From: DATHGT01 sp035317605 | Lineage (GTDB): Bacteria; Methylomirabilota; Methylomirabilia; Rokubacteriales; CSP1-6 | DNA: 27,918 nucleotides | Assembly: GCA_035317605.1 (NCBI GenBank) | Contig: DATHGT010000002.1 | Location: 1 to 27,918, forward strand | Reading direction: 5' to 3' | Shown: in pieces, positions 14,601 to 21,816 of the stretch | Layout of the letters: each line of letters opens with the position of its first letter | Position numbering within the stretch: position 1 is the first letter of the stretch | The notes under the pieces: generated by a model | The model's database searches: none | Told to the model about the DNA's origin: nothing | What the model saw: only the letters and a program-made list of their open reading frames with translations | Made by a program: the position numbers and the translations under genes

Positions 14601-16685
14601 ATGGCAAACAAGCCGTATGAGCGGATGCGCGCCTTCATCGTCACGCCGTTCGACAAGAAGCCGGACGCCGAGGGCCGGATCATCGACTTCGACGCCGTTC
14701 GCAAGCAGTTGATCGAGCCGGCGCTCGATCGGCTCGGGCTCACCGGACGCACGACCGGCGAGATCGTCAAGGCCGGGAACATCCACGCCGACATGTTCCA
14801 GCGGCTCCTCACCGCGGACCTCGTGGTGGCCGAGGTCTCCATCCACAACGCCAACGTCTTCTACGAGCTCGGCATCCGCCACGCCCTGCGCCCCCAGCGC
14901 ACCTTCATGCTCCGCAGCAAGGGCGACAAGTATCCGTTCGACCTCGAGACGTACCGCTACATGACGTACGATCGCGAGGCCCCCGCCGCCGCCGTCGACG
15001 AGCTGGTGGCCGCCTTGCGGGCCACCCTGGACTCGACCGACCAGGACAGCCCCGTGTTCCGCAGCCTGCCCGGCCTCCGGGAGCAAGAGCACTCGCACTT
15101 CTTGCCCGTCCCCGTGGACTTCCGGGAGGAGGTCGAGCTGGCGCAGGCGCGGAAGCAGCGCGGTGACCTCAACCTGCTGGCCATGGAAACGCAGGGCTTC
15201 CAGTGGGGCGGAGAAGGGCTGCGCGTGGTCGGGCGGGCTCAGTTCAAGCTCAAGGACTACGCCGGCGCCCGCGAGACCTGGGAGAAGATCCGCGATGATC
15301 ATCCGGACGACAAGGAGGCCTGCATTCTCCTCAGCAGCATCTATCAGCGACTGGGCGATCTCACCCGGTCCGATCAGATGCTGAAGCGGGTCCTCACCCA
15401 TCCGGACACCACGCCGTACGAACGGGCGGAGGCGTACACGCTGATGGGGCGGAACGCCAAGACGCTCTGGATCGCGGACTGGGAGGGAGACGACAAGAAT
15501 CCCATCCCGGCGCAGGTCCGTCCGCAGAACGCGCTGCAGTCGCGCTACCTGGAGGAATCGTTCTCGCTCTGCGAGAAGGGGTTCGGCGAAGACCTCAACC
15601 ACTTCTACTCCGGGTTGAACGCGCTCGCGATGCTCAAGGTGCGGATCGACCTGGCGACCCAGCTGGGCGCGGTCTGGTCCGAGGGCTTTGAAGACGACGA
15701 CAAGGCCGCGGCCGCGCTCGCCGCCCTCAACAGGCAATTCAACACCCTCGCCCCCAGCGTCGCGCTCTCGATCACCGCGGCCAAGGAGCGGCTGAAGCGC
15801 GAGATCGACGCCGCCAAGGATCCCGGCCAGCGGGGCTCGAAAACCGACGAGCTGAACTGGGCCATGATCAGCGAGGCCGACCATGGCTGTCTCACGTCGA
15901 AGCGGCCCAACCTCGTGAAGACCGCGTATCGCAACGCCCTCAGCGGCGTCGCGGATTTCTACAGCGATGCCGCCTTCCGGCAGCTGGTCCTGTACAAAGC
16001 GCTCGGCGTCCTCGGGGACAATGTCGCGGCCGCGCTCGAAGTGGCTCAGCCCAAGCCCAATCCGCCCAAGCCGGCGGTGCCGCACGTCCTCGTCTTCACG
16101 GGCCACCGCATCGACGACCAGGACCGCGAGGCGAAGGGCTTGGGCAAGCGCTTCCCCCGAAACATGGAGGCCACCGCGCGCGAGGCCGTCAAGGCGGCCG
16201 TCAGCAAAGAGCTGGCGCTGGCCGGCGGCCAGGTCGTCGGGGTCGCGGGCGGGGCGAGCGGCGGGGACATCATCTTCCACGAGGTCTGCGCCGAGCTGAA
16301 CACCCCGACGCTCCTGTACCTGGCCCTGCCTCGCGACCAGTACCTCGTCGAGTCCGTGCAGGGCGGAGGGCCGGACTGGATGCTCCGCTTCAACACCCTC
16401 CACGACGCCCGCGAGCGCTTCGAGCTTTCGCGCTCGACCGAGCTGCCGCGCTGGCTCCGGGAAAAGGCCGGCTACAACATCTGGCAGCGCAGCAACCTGT
16501 GGATCCTGAGCAACGCCCTCGACAAGGCAGAGGGCGGGAGCCACCTGACCCTCATCGCGCTCTGGAACGGCAAGCAGGGCGACGCCGCTGGTGGCACCGA
16601 GGACATGGTCTCGCAGGCCCAGCGGCGAGGGGCCCGCACCATCATCCTGCCGACCGAGAAACTCTTCGGCCTGGACGGCGGATGA
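14601..16685 (+). CDS. Three-domain protein: deoxyribosyltransferase/TIR-like, TPR/DUF4071-like, SLOG-like
   Basis: The 694-residue protein starts at ATG 14601 with GGAGGGAG 6 bases upstream. Residues 10-140 form an alpha/beta domain with AFIVTPFD (11-18), GEIVKAGNIHADMFQRLL (53-70), ADLVVAEV and NANVFYELGIRHAL (83-96); this resembles nucleoside 2-deoxyribosyltransferase/TIR-like domains, in which the Glu of the FYELG motif (Glu89) is catalytic. Residues about 175-480 are helical, with RVVGRAQFKLKDYAGARETWEKI and LLSSIYQRLGDLTRSDQML as TPR-like units, similar to the TRAF-binding region of MAP3K proteins (DUF4071). Residues 495-690 look SLOG/Rossmann-like: HVLVFTGHRID, VGVAGGASGGDIIFH and LLYLALPRDQYLVESV. 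No signal peptide or membrane segment is seen, so it is cytosolic. It stands alone between unrelated genes. A nucleotide-signalling or defence role is inference from domains. Confidence 0.8.
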   Translation: MANKPYERMRAFIVTPFDKKPDAEGRIIDFDAVRKQLIEPALDRLGLTGRTTGEIVKAGNIHADMFQRLLTADLVVAEVSIHNANVFYELGIRHALRPQRTFMLRSKGDKYPFDLETYRYMTYDREAPAAAVDELVAALRATLDSTDQDSPVFRSLPGLREQEHSHFLPVPVDFREEVELAQARKQRGDLNLLAMETQGFQWGGEGLRVVGRAQFKLKDYAGARETWEKIRDDHPDDKEACILLSSIYQRLGDLTRSDQMLKRVLTHPDTTPYERAEAYTLMGRNAKTLWIADWEGDDKNPIPAQVRPQNALQSRYLEESFSLCEKGFGEDLNHFYSGLNALAMLKVRIDLATQLGAVWSEGFEDDDKAAAALAALNRQFNTLAPSVALSITAAKERLKREIDAAKDPGQRGSKTDELNWAMISEADHGCLTSKRPNLVKTAYRNALSGVADFYSDAAFRQLVLYKALGVLGDNVAAALEVAQPKPNPPKPAVPHVLVFTGHRIDDQDREAKGLGKRFPRNMEATAREAVKAAVSKELALAGGQVVGVAGGASGGDIIFHEVCAELNTPTLLYLALPRDQYLVESVQGGGPDWMLRFNTLHDARERFELSRSTELPRWLREKAGYNIWQRSNLWILSNALDKAEGGSHLTLIALWNGKQGDAAGGTEDMVSQAQRRGARTIILPTEKLFGLDGG

Positions 16686-16700
16686 GCCGGTGCGTCGGCG

Positions 16701-17867
16701 TCACTCCCGCGCGTGGCGGCGGACGAAGTCCTCGTCGACCGTGATGCCGAGGCCGGGGCGATCGGGGATCTCGACCTGGCCGTCGACGACCGGGAATTTC
16801 TCGTGGACCAGCTCGTGGAGCAGGGGGTTGGCGCCGAGCGAGTATTCGAGGATGAAGCCGGCGCTCTGACTCGCGGCGAGCGCGAGGCCGGCCGCGAAGG
16901 CCGGCGCGCCCGACCAGAGGTGGGGGGCCAGTCTCAGATTGAAAGCGGATGCGATCGCCCCGATGCGTGCGCCTTCGGTGAGGCCGCCGGCGATGGCGAG
17001 GTCGGGCTGCAGGATGTCGGCGCCGCGCAGCTCGGCGATCTCGCGGAAGTCGTGACGGGTGAACTCGCTCTCGCCGGTGGAGATCGGCATCGACGTCGCC
17101 CGCCGCACCTCGGCGAGGCCGATCTTGTCGTCGGCCGTCACCGGCTCTTCGAGCCAGTAGAGGTCCTGGTCCTCGACCATCCGGCAGAACGTCTTCGCTT
17201 CGGCGACGGTCCAGGTGCCGTGGGCGTCGGCCATCAGCTTGACGTCGGGGCCGAGCGCGCGGCGTGCGGCCCGCACGCGGGCGGCCGAGCGATGCGGCTC
17301 GCCGTCCATCACGCCGACACGCATCTTCACCGCGCTGAAGCCGCCTTGCTCGATGTATCCGAGCAGCTGCTCGCCGATGTGCGCTTCGTCGGCCCAGCCG
17401 CCTGACGCGTACGCGGGCATCCGCTCGGCCCGACGGCCGCCGAGCAATCGCCACACCGGCGCGCCGAGCGATTTGCCGAGAATGTCCCAGAGCGCCAGAT
17501 CGACGCCCGCGATGGCCGAGATCGAGAGCCCGCGGCGGCCGAGCTGGGGCAGCACGTGGCCGCGGTCGAGCGCATAGCCGTCGCGCGGAGTGTTGTACAT
17601 CACGTCCCACAGCCGGCTGATATCGCGTGGATCCTGTCCGAGCAGCAGCGGGGCGAAGTCCCGGTTGACGATCGCGGCCAGTCCGTACGCGGACGACGCG
17701 CTGCCCACGCCGGCCTTCGCCTCGCCCCAGCCGACGTGGCCCGCGTCGGTGTCGATCTTCACGATCACCGAGTCGAACGAGGCGATCTTGCCGAAGTCGC
17801 TCACGTGCTGGCGCTCGGGCGGGATCGGCACGTGCACCCAGGTCGCGCGGACGTCCGTGATCTTCAC
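16701..17867 (-). CDS. Mandelate racemase/muconate-lactonizing enzyme family protein
   Basis: The 388-residue enolase-superfamily enzyme has the capping domain (1-130, with SISAIAGVDLALWDILGK) and the modified TIM barrel. Metal ligands are apparent: Asp214 (LMADAHG), Glu240 (WLEEPV) and Glu266 (STGESE). Possible acid/base residues are Lys181 in AVKMRVG, where the usual KxK appears as Lys-Met-Arg, and His316 in LAPHLWSG. These fit the racemase or sugar-acid dehydratase subgroup, which abstracts the alpha proton of a carboxylate. The start ATG overlaps the asd stop by 4 bp. Being the third gene with dapA and asd is unusual and might mean that the DapA-like aldolase serves a sugar-acid route. 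Substrate unknown. Confidence 0.9.
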   Translation of the reverse strand: MKITDVRATWVHVPIPPERQHVSDFGKIASFDSVIVKIDTDAGHVGWGEAKAGVGSASSAYGLAAIVNRDFAPLLLGQDPRDISRLWDVMYNTPRDGYALDRGHVLPQLGRRGLSISAIAGVDLALWDILGKSLGAPVWRLLGGRRAERMPAYASGGWADEAHIGEQLLGYIEQGGFSAVKMRVGVMDGEPHRSAARVRAARRALGPDVKLMADAHGTWTVAEAKTFCRMVEDQDLYWLEEPVTADDKIGLAEVRRATSMPISTGESEFTRHDFREIAELRGADILQPDLAIAGGLTEGARIGAIASAFNLRLAPHLWSGAPAFAAGLALAASQSAGFILEYSLGANPLLHELVHEKFPVVDGQVEIPDRPGLGITVDEDFVRRHARE

Positions 17868-18943
17868 TTGATGTACCCCGTCGTCAGAAGATATTCCGCG
17901 GTGAGCACCGCCCCCTTGGCCGCGCCCATCTTGGTGTTGTGGGAGACCAGCACGTACTTGATGCCGTGGTCCAGCGCGTCGTCCTCACGGACGCGGCCCA
18001 CGCTCGTGGTCATGCCGCCGTCGGCGTCGCGGTCGAGCCGCGGCTGCGGCCGGAACGGATCGTCGTGGACGGTGATCAACCGCCGCGGCGCCGAGGGCAG
18101 CCCGCTCAGCCCGCCGTCGAACTCGCGGAATGCCGCCTCGACGTCCCGCGGCGTCGCGCGGCGGCCAAGCGAAACCGTCACCGCTTCGGTATGTCCCTCG
18201 GTGACGGCGGCGCGCGTGCACGTCGCGCTCACCGGAAACGTCGTCGGCGCGACGCCGTCCGCGCCCATCAGGCCCAGGATTTTCCCGGTCTCTCTCGCGA
18301 CTTTTTCTTCCTCGCCGGGGATGTAGGGGATCACGTTGTCGAAGATGTCGAGGGCCATCACGCCGGGCGAGCGTCCCGCGCCCGACACGCCCTGCATCGA
18401 CGTCATGATCACGCGCTCGATCCCGAAGCGGTCGAGCAGCGGCTTGAGGGTGACCACGAGCCCCATGGTCGTGCAGTTCGGCAGCGGGACCACGAATCCC
18501 GACCAGCCGCGCAGCTTGCGTTGTCGGTCGATCAGGGCCGCGTGCCCATGATTCACGCCGGGCACCATGATCGGCACGTCGTCCTCGTAGCGGAAGGCAG
18601 AGGCGGTGCTGAGCACGGCCGTCGTCTTCGCGTAGCGGGGCTGCAGCACGCGCGCGGCGTCCGATTCGACCGCCGAGAACACCACGTCGATCCCGTCGAG
18701 ATCGAGCCCTTCGCCGTTCTCGACGCTGAGGTCGAGCATGCGTGCCGGCGGTGGCTCGACGCACCACCAGCGCCGGGCGCCGCTCTTCTCGTCGCGGATC
18801 GCGTCCGCGTACGTCTTGCCGGCCGAGCGCTCGGACGCCGCCAGCCTGGTGACCTCGAACCAGGGATGCCCGTCGAGCGCGACCAGGAACTGCTGGCCCG
18901 CGATGCCCGTCGCTCCCACGACCGCGCACCGCTTCCTGGTCAT
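17864..18943 (-). CDS. asd: Aspartate-semialdehyde dehydrogenase
   Basis: The 359-residue enzyme reduces aspartyl phosphate to aspartate semialdehyde with NADPH, the branch point to lysine, threonine and methionine. It has the nucleotide loop VGATGIAGQ (9-17), VVFSAVESDAA, the catalytic Cys157 in PLPNCTTMG, and QGVSGAGRSPG. Length and motif spacing match the archaeal/fungal-type Asd rather than the E. coli type. It overlaps dapA upstream and the enolase-family gene downstream by 4 bp each, so all three should be translationally coupled. Pairing with dapA supports true Asd activity rather than a related acyl-phosphate reductase. Confidence 0.92.
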   Translation of the reverse strand: MTRKRCAVVGATGIAGQQFLVALDGHPWFEVTRLAASERSAGKTYADAIRDEKSGARRWWCVEPPPARMLDLSVENGEGLDLDGIDVVFSAVESDAARVLQPRYAKTTAVLSTASAFRYEDDVPIMVPGVNHGHAALIDRQRKLRGWSGFVVPLPNCTTMGLVVTLKPLLDRFGIERVIMTSMQGVSGAGRSPGVMALDIFDNVIPYIPGEEEKVARETGKILGLMGADGVAPTTFPVSATCTRAAVTEGHTEAVTVSLGRRATPRDVEAAFREFDGGLSGLPSAPRRLITVHDDPFRPQPRLDRDADGGMTTSVGRVREDDALDHGIKYVLVSHNTKMGAAKGAVLTAEYLLTTGYIK

Positions 18944-19830
18944 CGCCCCACCTCCGCGACGTCGCTGATCATCTCATCCAGATCACGAACCAGCGCCGGC
19001 GAGATCCGGGTGAGCGGCAGCCGGCACTCGGGGGAGCCGATCAGCCCGGCGCGCCACAAGCAGTGCTTGACGGGCATGGGGTTGGGCTCCTTGAACAGCA
19101 GCGGGATGAGCGTCTGGAGCCCCGACCAGAGCGAGCGGGCGCCGTGGTGGTCGTTGGCGGCCATGCGCTCGTACACCGCGATGAAGGTCTTGGTCTCCAG
19201 GTGCGCGGAGGCGAGGACGCCGCCGTCGCCGCCATGGGCGAGCATCGTGTAAAAGTACGCGTCCTCGCCGGTCAGCACCGAAAAGCCCTGGGGCCTCTGC
19301 CGCAAGAGCGCGAGCGACTGGGCGACGTCGCCCGACGAGTCCTTGACGCCGGCGATGTTGGGCAGCTCGGCGAGGGCGAGCAGCGTGTCGTTGGCGAGGT
19401 TGACCCCGGTGCGGTAGGGAATGTTGTAGATCAGGATCGGGCGATCGGTCGCTTCGGCGACGCGCGTGAAGTGCTCGCGCAGGCCGTCCTGGCTCGGACG
19501 GTTGTAGTAGGGACACGTGGCGAGCAGCCCGTCGATCCGATGGCGCTCGAGCCGCGTGACGGTCTTGACGACCTTGCGCGTGTCGTTGCCGCTCACCCCG
19601 ACCACGATCGGCACGCGACCGTTCACCGCCGCCACCGTGCGCTCGATCAGTTTCTCGGACTCGGCCTCGTCGACGGTGGGGCTCTCTCCCGTCGTGCCGA
19701 GCGGGATGATGCCGGACACCCCGGCGCGCACGTAGTGGTCGATCAGCCGCTCGTAGCTCGTGTCGTCGATCTCGCCGCCGGCGAACGGCGTGACGATGGG
19801 GAGCCACACTCCCGAAAATCTCGCTCGCAT
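18940..19830 (-). CDS. dapA: 4-hydroxy-tetrahydrodipicolinate synthase (DHDPS family)
   Basis: The 296-residue class I aldolase condenses pyruvate with aspartate semialdehyde in lysine and diaminopimelate synthesis. Signature elements: WLPIVTPF, GIIPLGTTGES (with the Thr pair at 46-47), CPYYNRPSQDG, LIYNIPYRTG (Tyr135, Arg140) and the Schiff-base Lys163 in AGVKDSSGD. I start at ATG 19830 (MRARFSG), preceded at about 10 bases by AAAGGA; the frame is open further upstream, but without family similarity. It is the first gene of a dapA-asd-enolase operon and has a structured leader. Related aldolases of this superfamily act on sugar acids, but adjacent asd favours DHDPS. Confidence 0.92.
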   Translation of the reverse strand: MRARFSGVWLPIVTPFAGGEIDDTSYERLIDHYVRAGVSGIIPLGTTGESPTVDEAESEKLIERTVAAVNGRVPIVVGVSGNDTRKVVKTVTRLERHRIDGLLATCPYYNRPSQDGLREHFTRVAEATDRPILIYNIPYRTGVNLANDTLLALAELPNIAGVKDSSGDVAQSLALLRQRPQGFSVLTGEDAYFYTMLAHGGDGGVLASAHLETKTFIAVYERMAANDHHGARSLWSGLQTLIPLLFKEPNPMPVKHCLWRAGLIGSPECRLPLTRISPALVRDLDEMISDVAEVGR

Positions 19831-19860
19831 ATCTCGCCATTCCTTTCTGCGGCTCGCCTC

Positions 19861-19890
19861 GGATGGCGGGGCCCCAGCCCCGCGACATCC
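19861..19890 (-). promoter_or_regulatory. Stem-loop just upstream of dapA
   Basis: GGATG (19861-19865) pairs with CATCC (19886-19890), and GCGGGG (19866-19871) with CCCCGC (19878-19883), leaving a 6-base loop and a 2-base bulge. It ends 31 bases before the dapA start, close to but not covering the AAAGGA ribosome site. It could be the second element of a leader switch, or simply chance structure in GC-rich DNA. Confidence 0.35.
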
Positions 19891-19921
19891 TGCGGCTCGC
19901 AATACGCTCGTCCCCACAACG

Positions 19922-19959
19922 CACGAGGCCCGCGACCGGTGGTGGTCGCGGGCCTCGTG
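19922..19959 (-). repeat. 16-bp perfect inverted repeat (hairpin) in the dapA leader
   Basis: CACGAGGCCCGCGACC (19922-19937) is followed after a 6-base loop by its exact reverse complement (19944-19959). A 16-bp perfect GC-rich stem is beyond chance for this length. No T-run follows on either strand, so it is not a textbook intrinsic terminator. The core GAGGCCCGCGA...TCGCGGGCCTCGTGGG recurs at 21760-21801. Confidence 0.8.
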
Positions 19960-19983
19960 GGTCCGAAGACGTCGTCGAGTGGA

Positions 19984-20079
19984 TCAGGTCCGGGCGCGCG
20001 CCACCGCTGTCGCTGGGCGTCCCGTGGTCCGGGACCCCAGCTGACCCTTGCAGCACGTACGCTTCACCCGGCGCCTCAT
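19984..20079 (-). CDS. Possible 31-residue leader peptide before dapA hairpin
   Basis: ATG at 20077-20079 opens a short frame, MRRRVKRTCCKGQLGSRTTG and 11 more residues, ending at TGA 19984-19986, 25 bases before the 16-bp hairpin. It has nine Arg and five Thr but only two Lys, so a classic lysine-codon run is missing. No clear Shine-Dalgarno precedes it. In GC-rich DNA such a frame can occur by chance; the position relative to the hairpin is the only real support. Confidence 0.2.
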   Translation of the reverse strand: MRRRVKRTCCKGQLGSRTTGRPATAVARART

Positions 20080-20201
20080 GTGTCAGCGAGCGTAGCCAAC
20101 GGCCCCGCGGGGTGTCAAGTGACGTCAGGGTCGACGATCCGGCGAATTGCGTGTATGTACGTCAGCGACCGGAGCCTCGAGGTCGGTCGAGGAGGACGAC
20201 G

Positions 20202-21755
20202 ATGTCGGCCCATGATCATGACGACGTTCGCGAGATGGCGCCCCGTTCGCCGACGCGGCGCCAGATGCTTCGCGGCCTGGGGGCGATCGGCGCGATGACG
20301 GCGCTGTCCGCGTGTGCGACGGGGAGCGTCAAGAGCGGGAGCGCCGCCGGGGAGATGCCGGACTCCATCGCGGCGGCGGCCAAGGGCCTGCGTGACCGCC
20401 GGTGGAGCGTGACCGAGTTCACGAAGGCCTACCTGAAGCACGCCAAAGCGCTCCAGCCGAAGCTGAACGCGTTCATCACCCTGTCCGAGGAGGCCGCGCT
20501 GGCGAGCGCCGCCGAGCTGGAGGGCGACTTCGGCCGCGGGCGAGTCCGGGGGCCGCTGCACGGGATTCCCGTCGTGTACAAGGACAACTTCGACACCGCC
20601 GGCATGCTGACCACGATGGGTTCCGAGTTCTACAGCAAGCGGATCGCGCCGAGCGATGCCGAGGCCGTGCGCCGGCTGAAGGTCGCCGGCGCGGTCACCC
20701 TCGGCAAGACCAACATGAACGAGTTCGCCGCCGGCGTTGCCGGACGCAACAAGTTCTACGGCGATGTGGTCAACCCCTGGGACGCTAGCCGTTGGCCGGG
20801 CGGCTCGTCGAGCGGAACCGGCGTGGCCGTGGCCGCGGGGCTCTGCCTGGGCGGGCTCGGGACGGATACCGGGGTGTCGGTCCGCGGGCCCGCGAGCTGG
20901 CTCGGCCTCGTCGGGGTGCGTCCCTCGTACGGGCGCGTGAGCGTCAGGGGAACGTTCCCGCGAGCGTACAGCTTCGACACGGTTGGCCCGCTCGCCCATA
21001 CCGTCGAGGACGCGGCGATCCTGCTGAACGCGATCGCCGGCCATGATCCGCTCGACCGATACGCGAGACCCTCGGCGGCTGAGGATTTCACGGCTGACCT
21101 GAACGCCGGAGTTCAGGGACTGCGCCTCGGCGTCGTCGAGGACTTCACGTACCGCAACGTCGATCCCGAGGTCGGGCGCGCGGTGCAGGCGGCGGTGGAT
21201 CAGCTCGGGAAGCTCGGCGCGAGCATCAAGACCGTCAAGATCCCCCTGCTCAGCGGAAAGATCGATTTTCGATATCCGCTGACGATCCTGCTCTACGAGT
21301 TCAACCAGATCCTGGGCGACACGTTCCGCGCGACGGCGGACAAGCAACAGTTCGGGCCGGTCGTTCATGCCAACATCGCGCAGGGCGAGAGGATCAGCAA
21401 GGCGACGTACGACGCGGCGATCCAGCAGCGGCCCCGCGAGATCGCCGAGATCAAAGAGGTGTTCAAGGATGTGGACGCGTTCGTGACCCCGACTCACCCG
21501 TTCGTCGCACCCCTCTTGACCGTGGACGCCGAGGGCAACCCGGGCGTCCGTCAGTTCACGGTGCCGGTCAGTTTCACGGGATTCCCGGCCATTTCGGTGC
21601 CGTGCGGCTTCAGCGCCGCAGGGTTGCCGATCGGTCTGCAGATCGTCGCGAACGATTTCGGGGAGCGGTCGATGTTTCGGATCGCGGCCGCCTACACGCG
21701 GGCCACCCAATTCCAGGGGCGACGACCGCCGATCTACGCGAAGGCGACACCGTGA
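20202..21755 (+). CDS. Amidase-signature family protein, Tat-exported lipoprotein
   Basis: The 517-residue amide hydrolase uses a Ser-cisSer-Lys triad. Lys127 is in VVYKDNFD, the cis-Ser lies in the PGGSSSGTG cluster (202-204), and the nucleophile Ser226 is in GTDTGVSVRGPAS; the usual GGS is GVS here. The N-terminus has SPTRRQMLRGLGAIG (16-30), a twin-arginine motif, followed by the lipobox ALSAC (Cys38), so it is predicted to fold in the cytosol and be anchored outside the inner membrane. ATG 20202 is chosen because GAGGAGG lies just upstream; the frame is open further but without sense. The substrate amide is unknown. A hairpin follows 5 bases after the stop. Confidence 0.92.
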   Translation: MSAHDHDDVREMAPRSPTRRQMLRGLGAIGAMTALSACATGSVKSGSAAGEMPDSIAAAAKGLRDRRWSVTEFTKAYLKHAKALQPKLNAFITLSEEAALASAAELEGDFGRGRVRGPLHGIPVVYKDNFDTAGMLTTMGSEFYSKRIAPSDAEAVRRLKVAGAVTLGKTNMNEFAAGVAGRNKFYGDVVNPWDASRWPGGSSSGTGVAVAAGLCLGGLGTDTGVSVRGPASWLGLVGVRPSYGRVSVRGTFPRAYSFDTVGPLAHTVEDAAILLNAIAGHDPLDRYARPSAAEDFTADLNAGVQGLRLGVVEDFTYRNVDPEVGRAVQAAVDQLGKLGASIKTVKIPLLSGKIDFRYPLTILLYEFNQILGDTFRATADKQQFGPVVHANIAQGERISKATYDAAIQQRPREIAEIKEVFKDVDAFVTPTHPFVAPLLTVDAEGNPGVRQFTVPVSFTGFPAISVPCGFSAAGLPIGLQIVANDFGERSMFRIAAAYTRATQFQGRRPPIYAKATP

Positions 21756-21759
21756 CCCC

Positions 21760-21798
21760 CGAGGCCCGCGAACACCGAGGGGGTGCTCGCGGGCCTCG
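21760..21798. terminator. Hairpin between convergent amidase and collagen-like genes
   Basis: The left arm 21760-21776 and right arm 21782-21798 pair over 17 positions with one A-C mismatch (21772/21786) and a 5-base loop. It lies between the amidase TGA (21755) and the stop of the convergent gene (21817), the right place for a bidirectional terminator. There is no T-run. Its core is shared with the hairpin at 19922-19959. Confidence 0.6.
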
Positions 21799-21816
21799 TG
21801 GGCTCTCGAGGTTGGG

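Larger units (their letters stand above)
19831..20201. promoter_or_regulatory. 371-base divergent intergenic region with candidate dapA leader
   Basis: This is the only gap over 300 bases. Read toward dapA (minus strand) it holds, in order, a possible 31-codon leader ORF (20079-19984), a 16-bp perfect hairpin (19922-19959) and a second stem-loop (19861-19890) before the ribosome site near 19840. That order recalls amino-acid attenuators. No exact lysine or SAM riboswitch core, and no exact T-box core, could be matched by eye. The right end near 20187-20196 carries GGAGGA-type ribosome binding sequence for the amidase. Confidence 0.45.

Noticed and set aside
14472..16544. A 690-codon minus-strand frame opposite the three-domain gene
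   Set aside because: Its composition mirrors the wobble pattern of the plus-strand gene, and it has no recognisable motif or ribosome site.
19984..20030. A T-box-like core (AGCGGTGGCGCGCG) in the dapA leader
   Set aside because: It lacks the exact GGGTGG-N-ACCGCG core and I could not fit a specifier stem, so it is not called a T-box.
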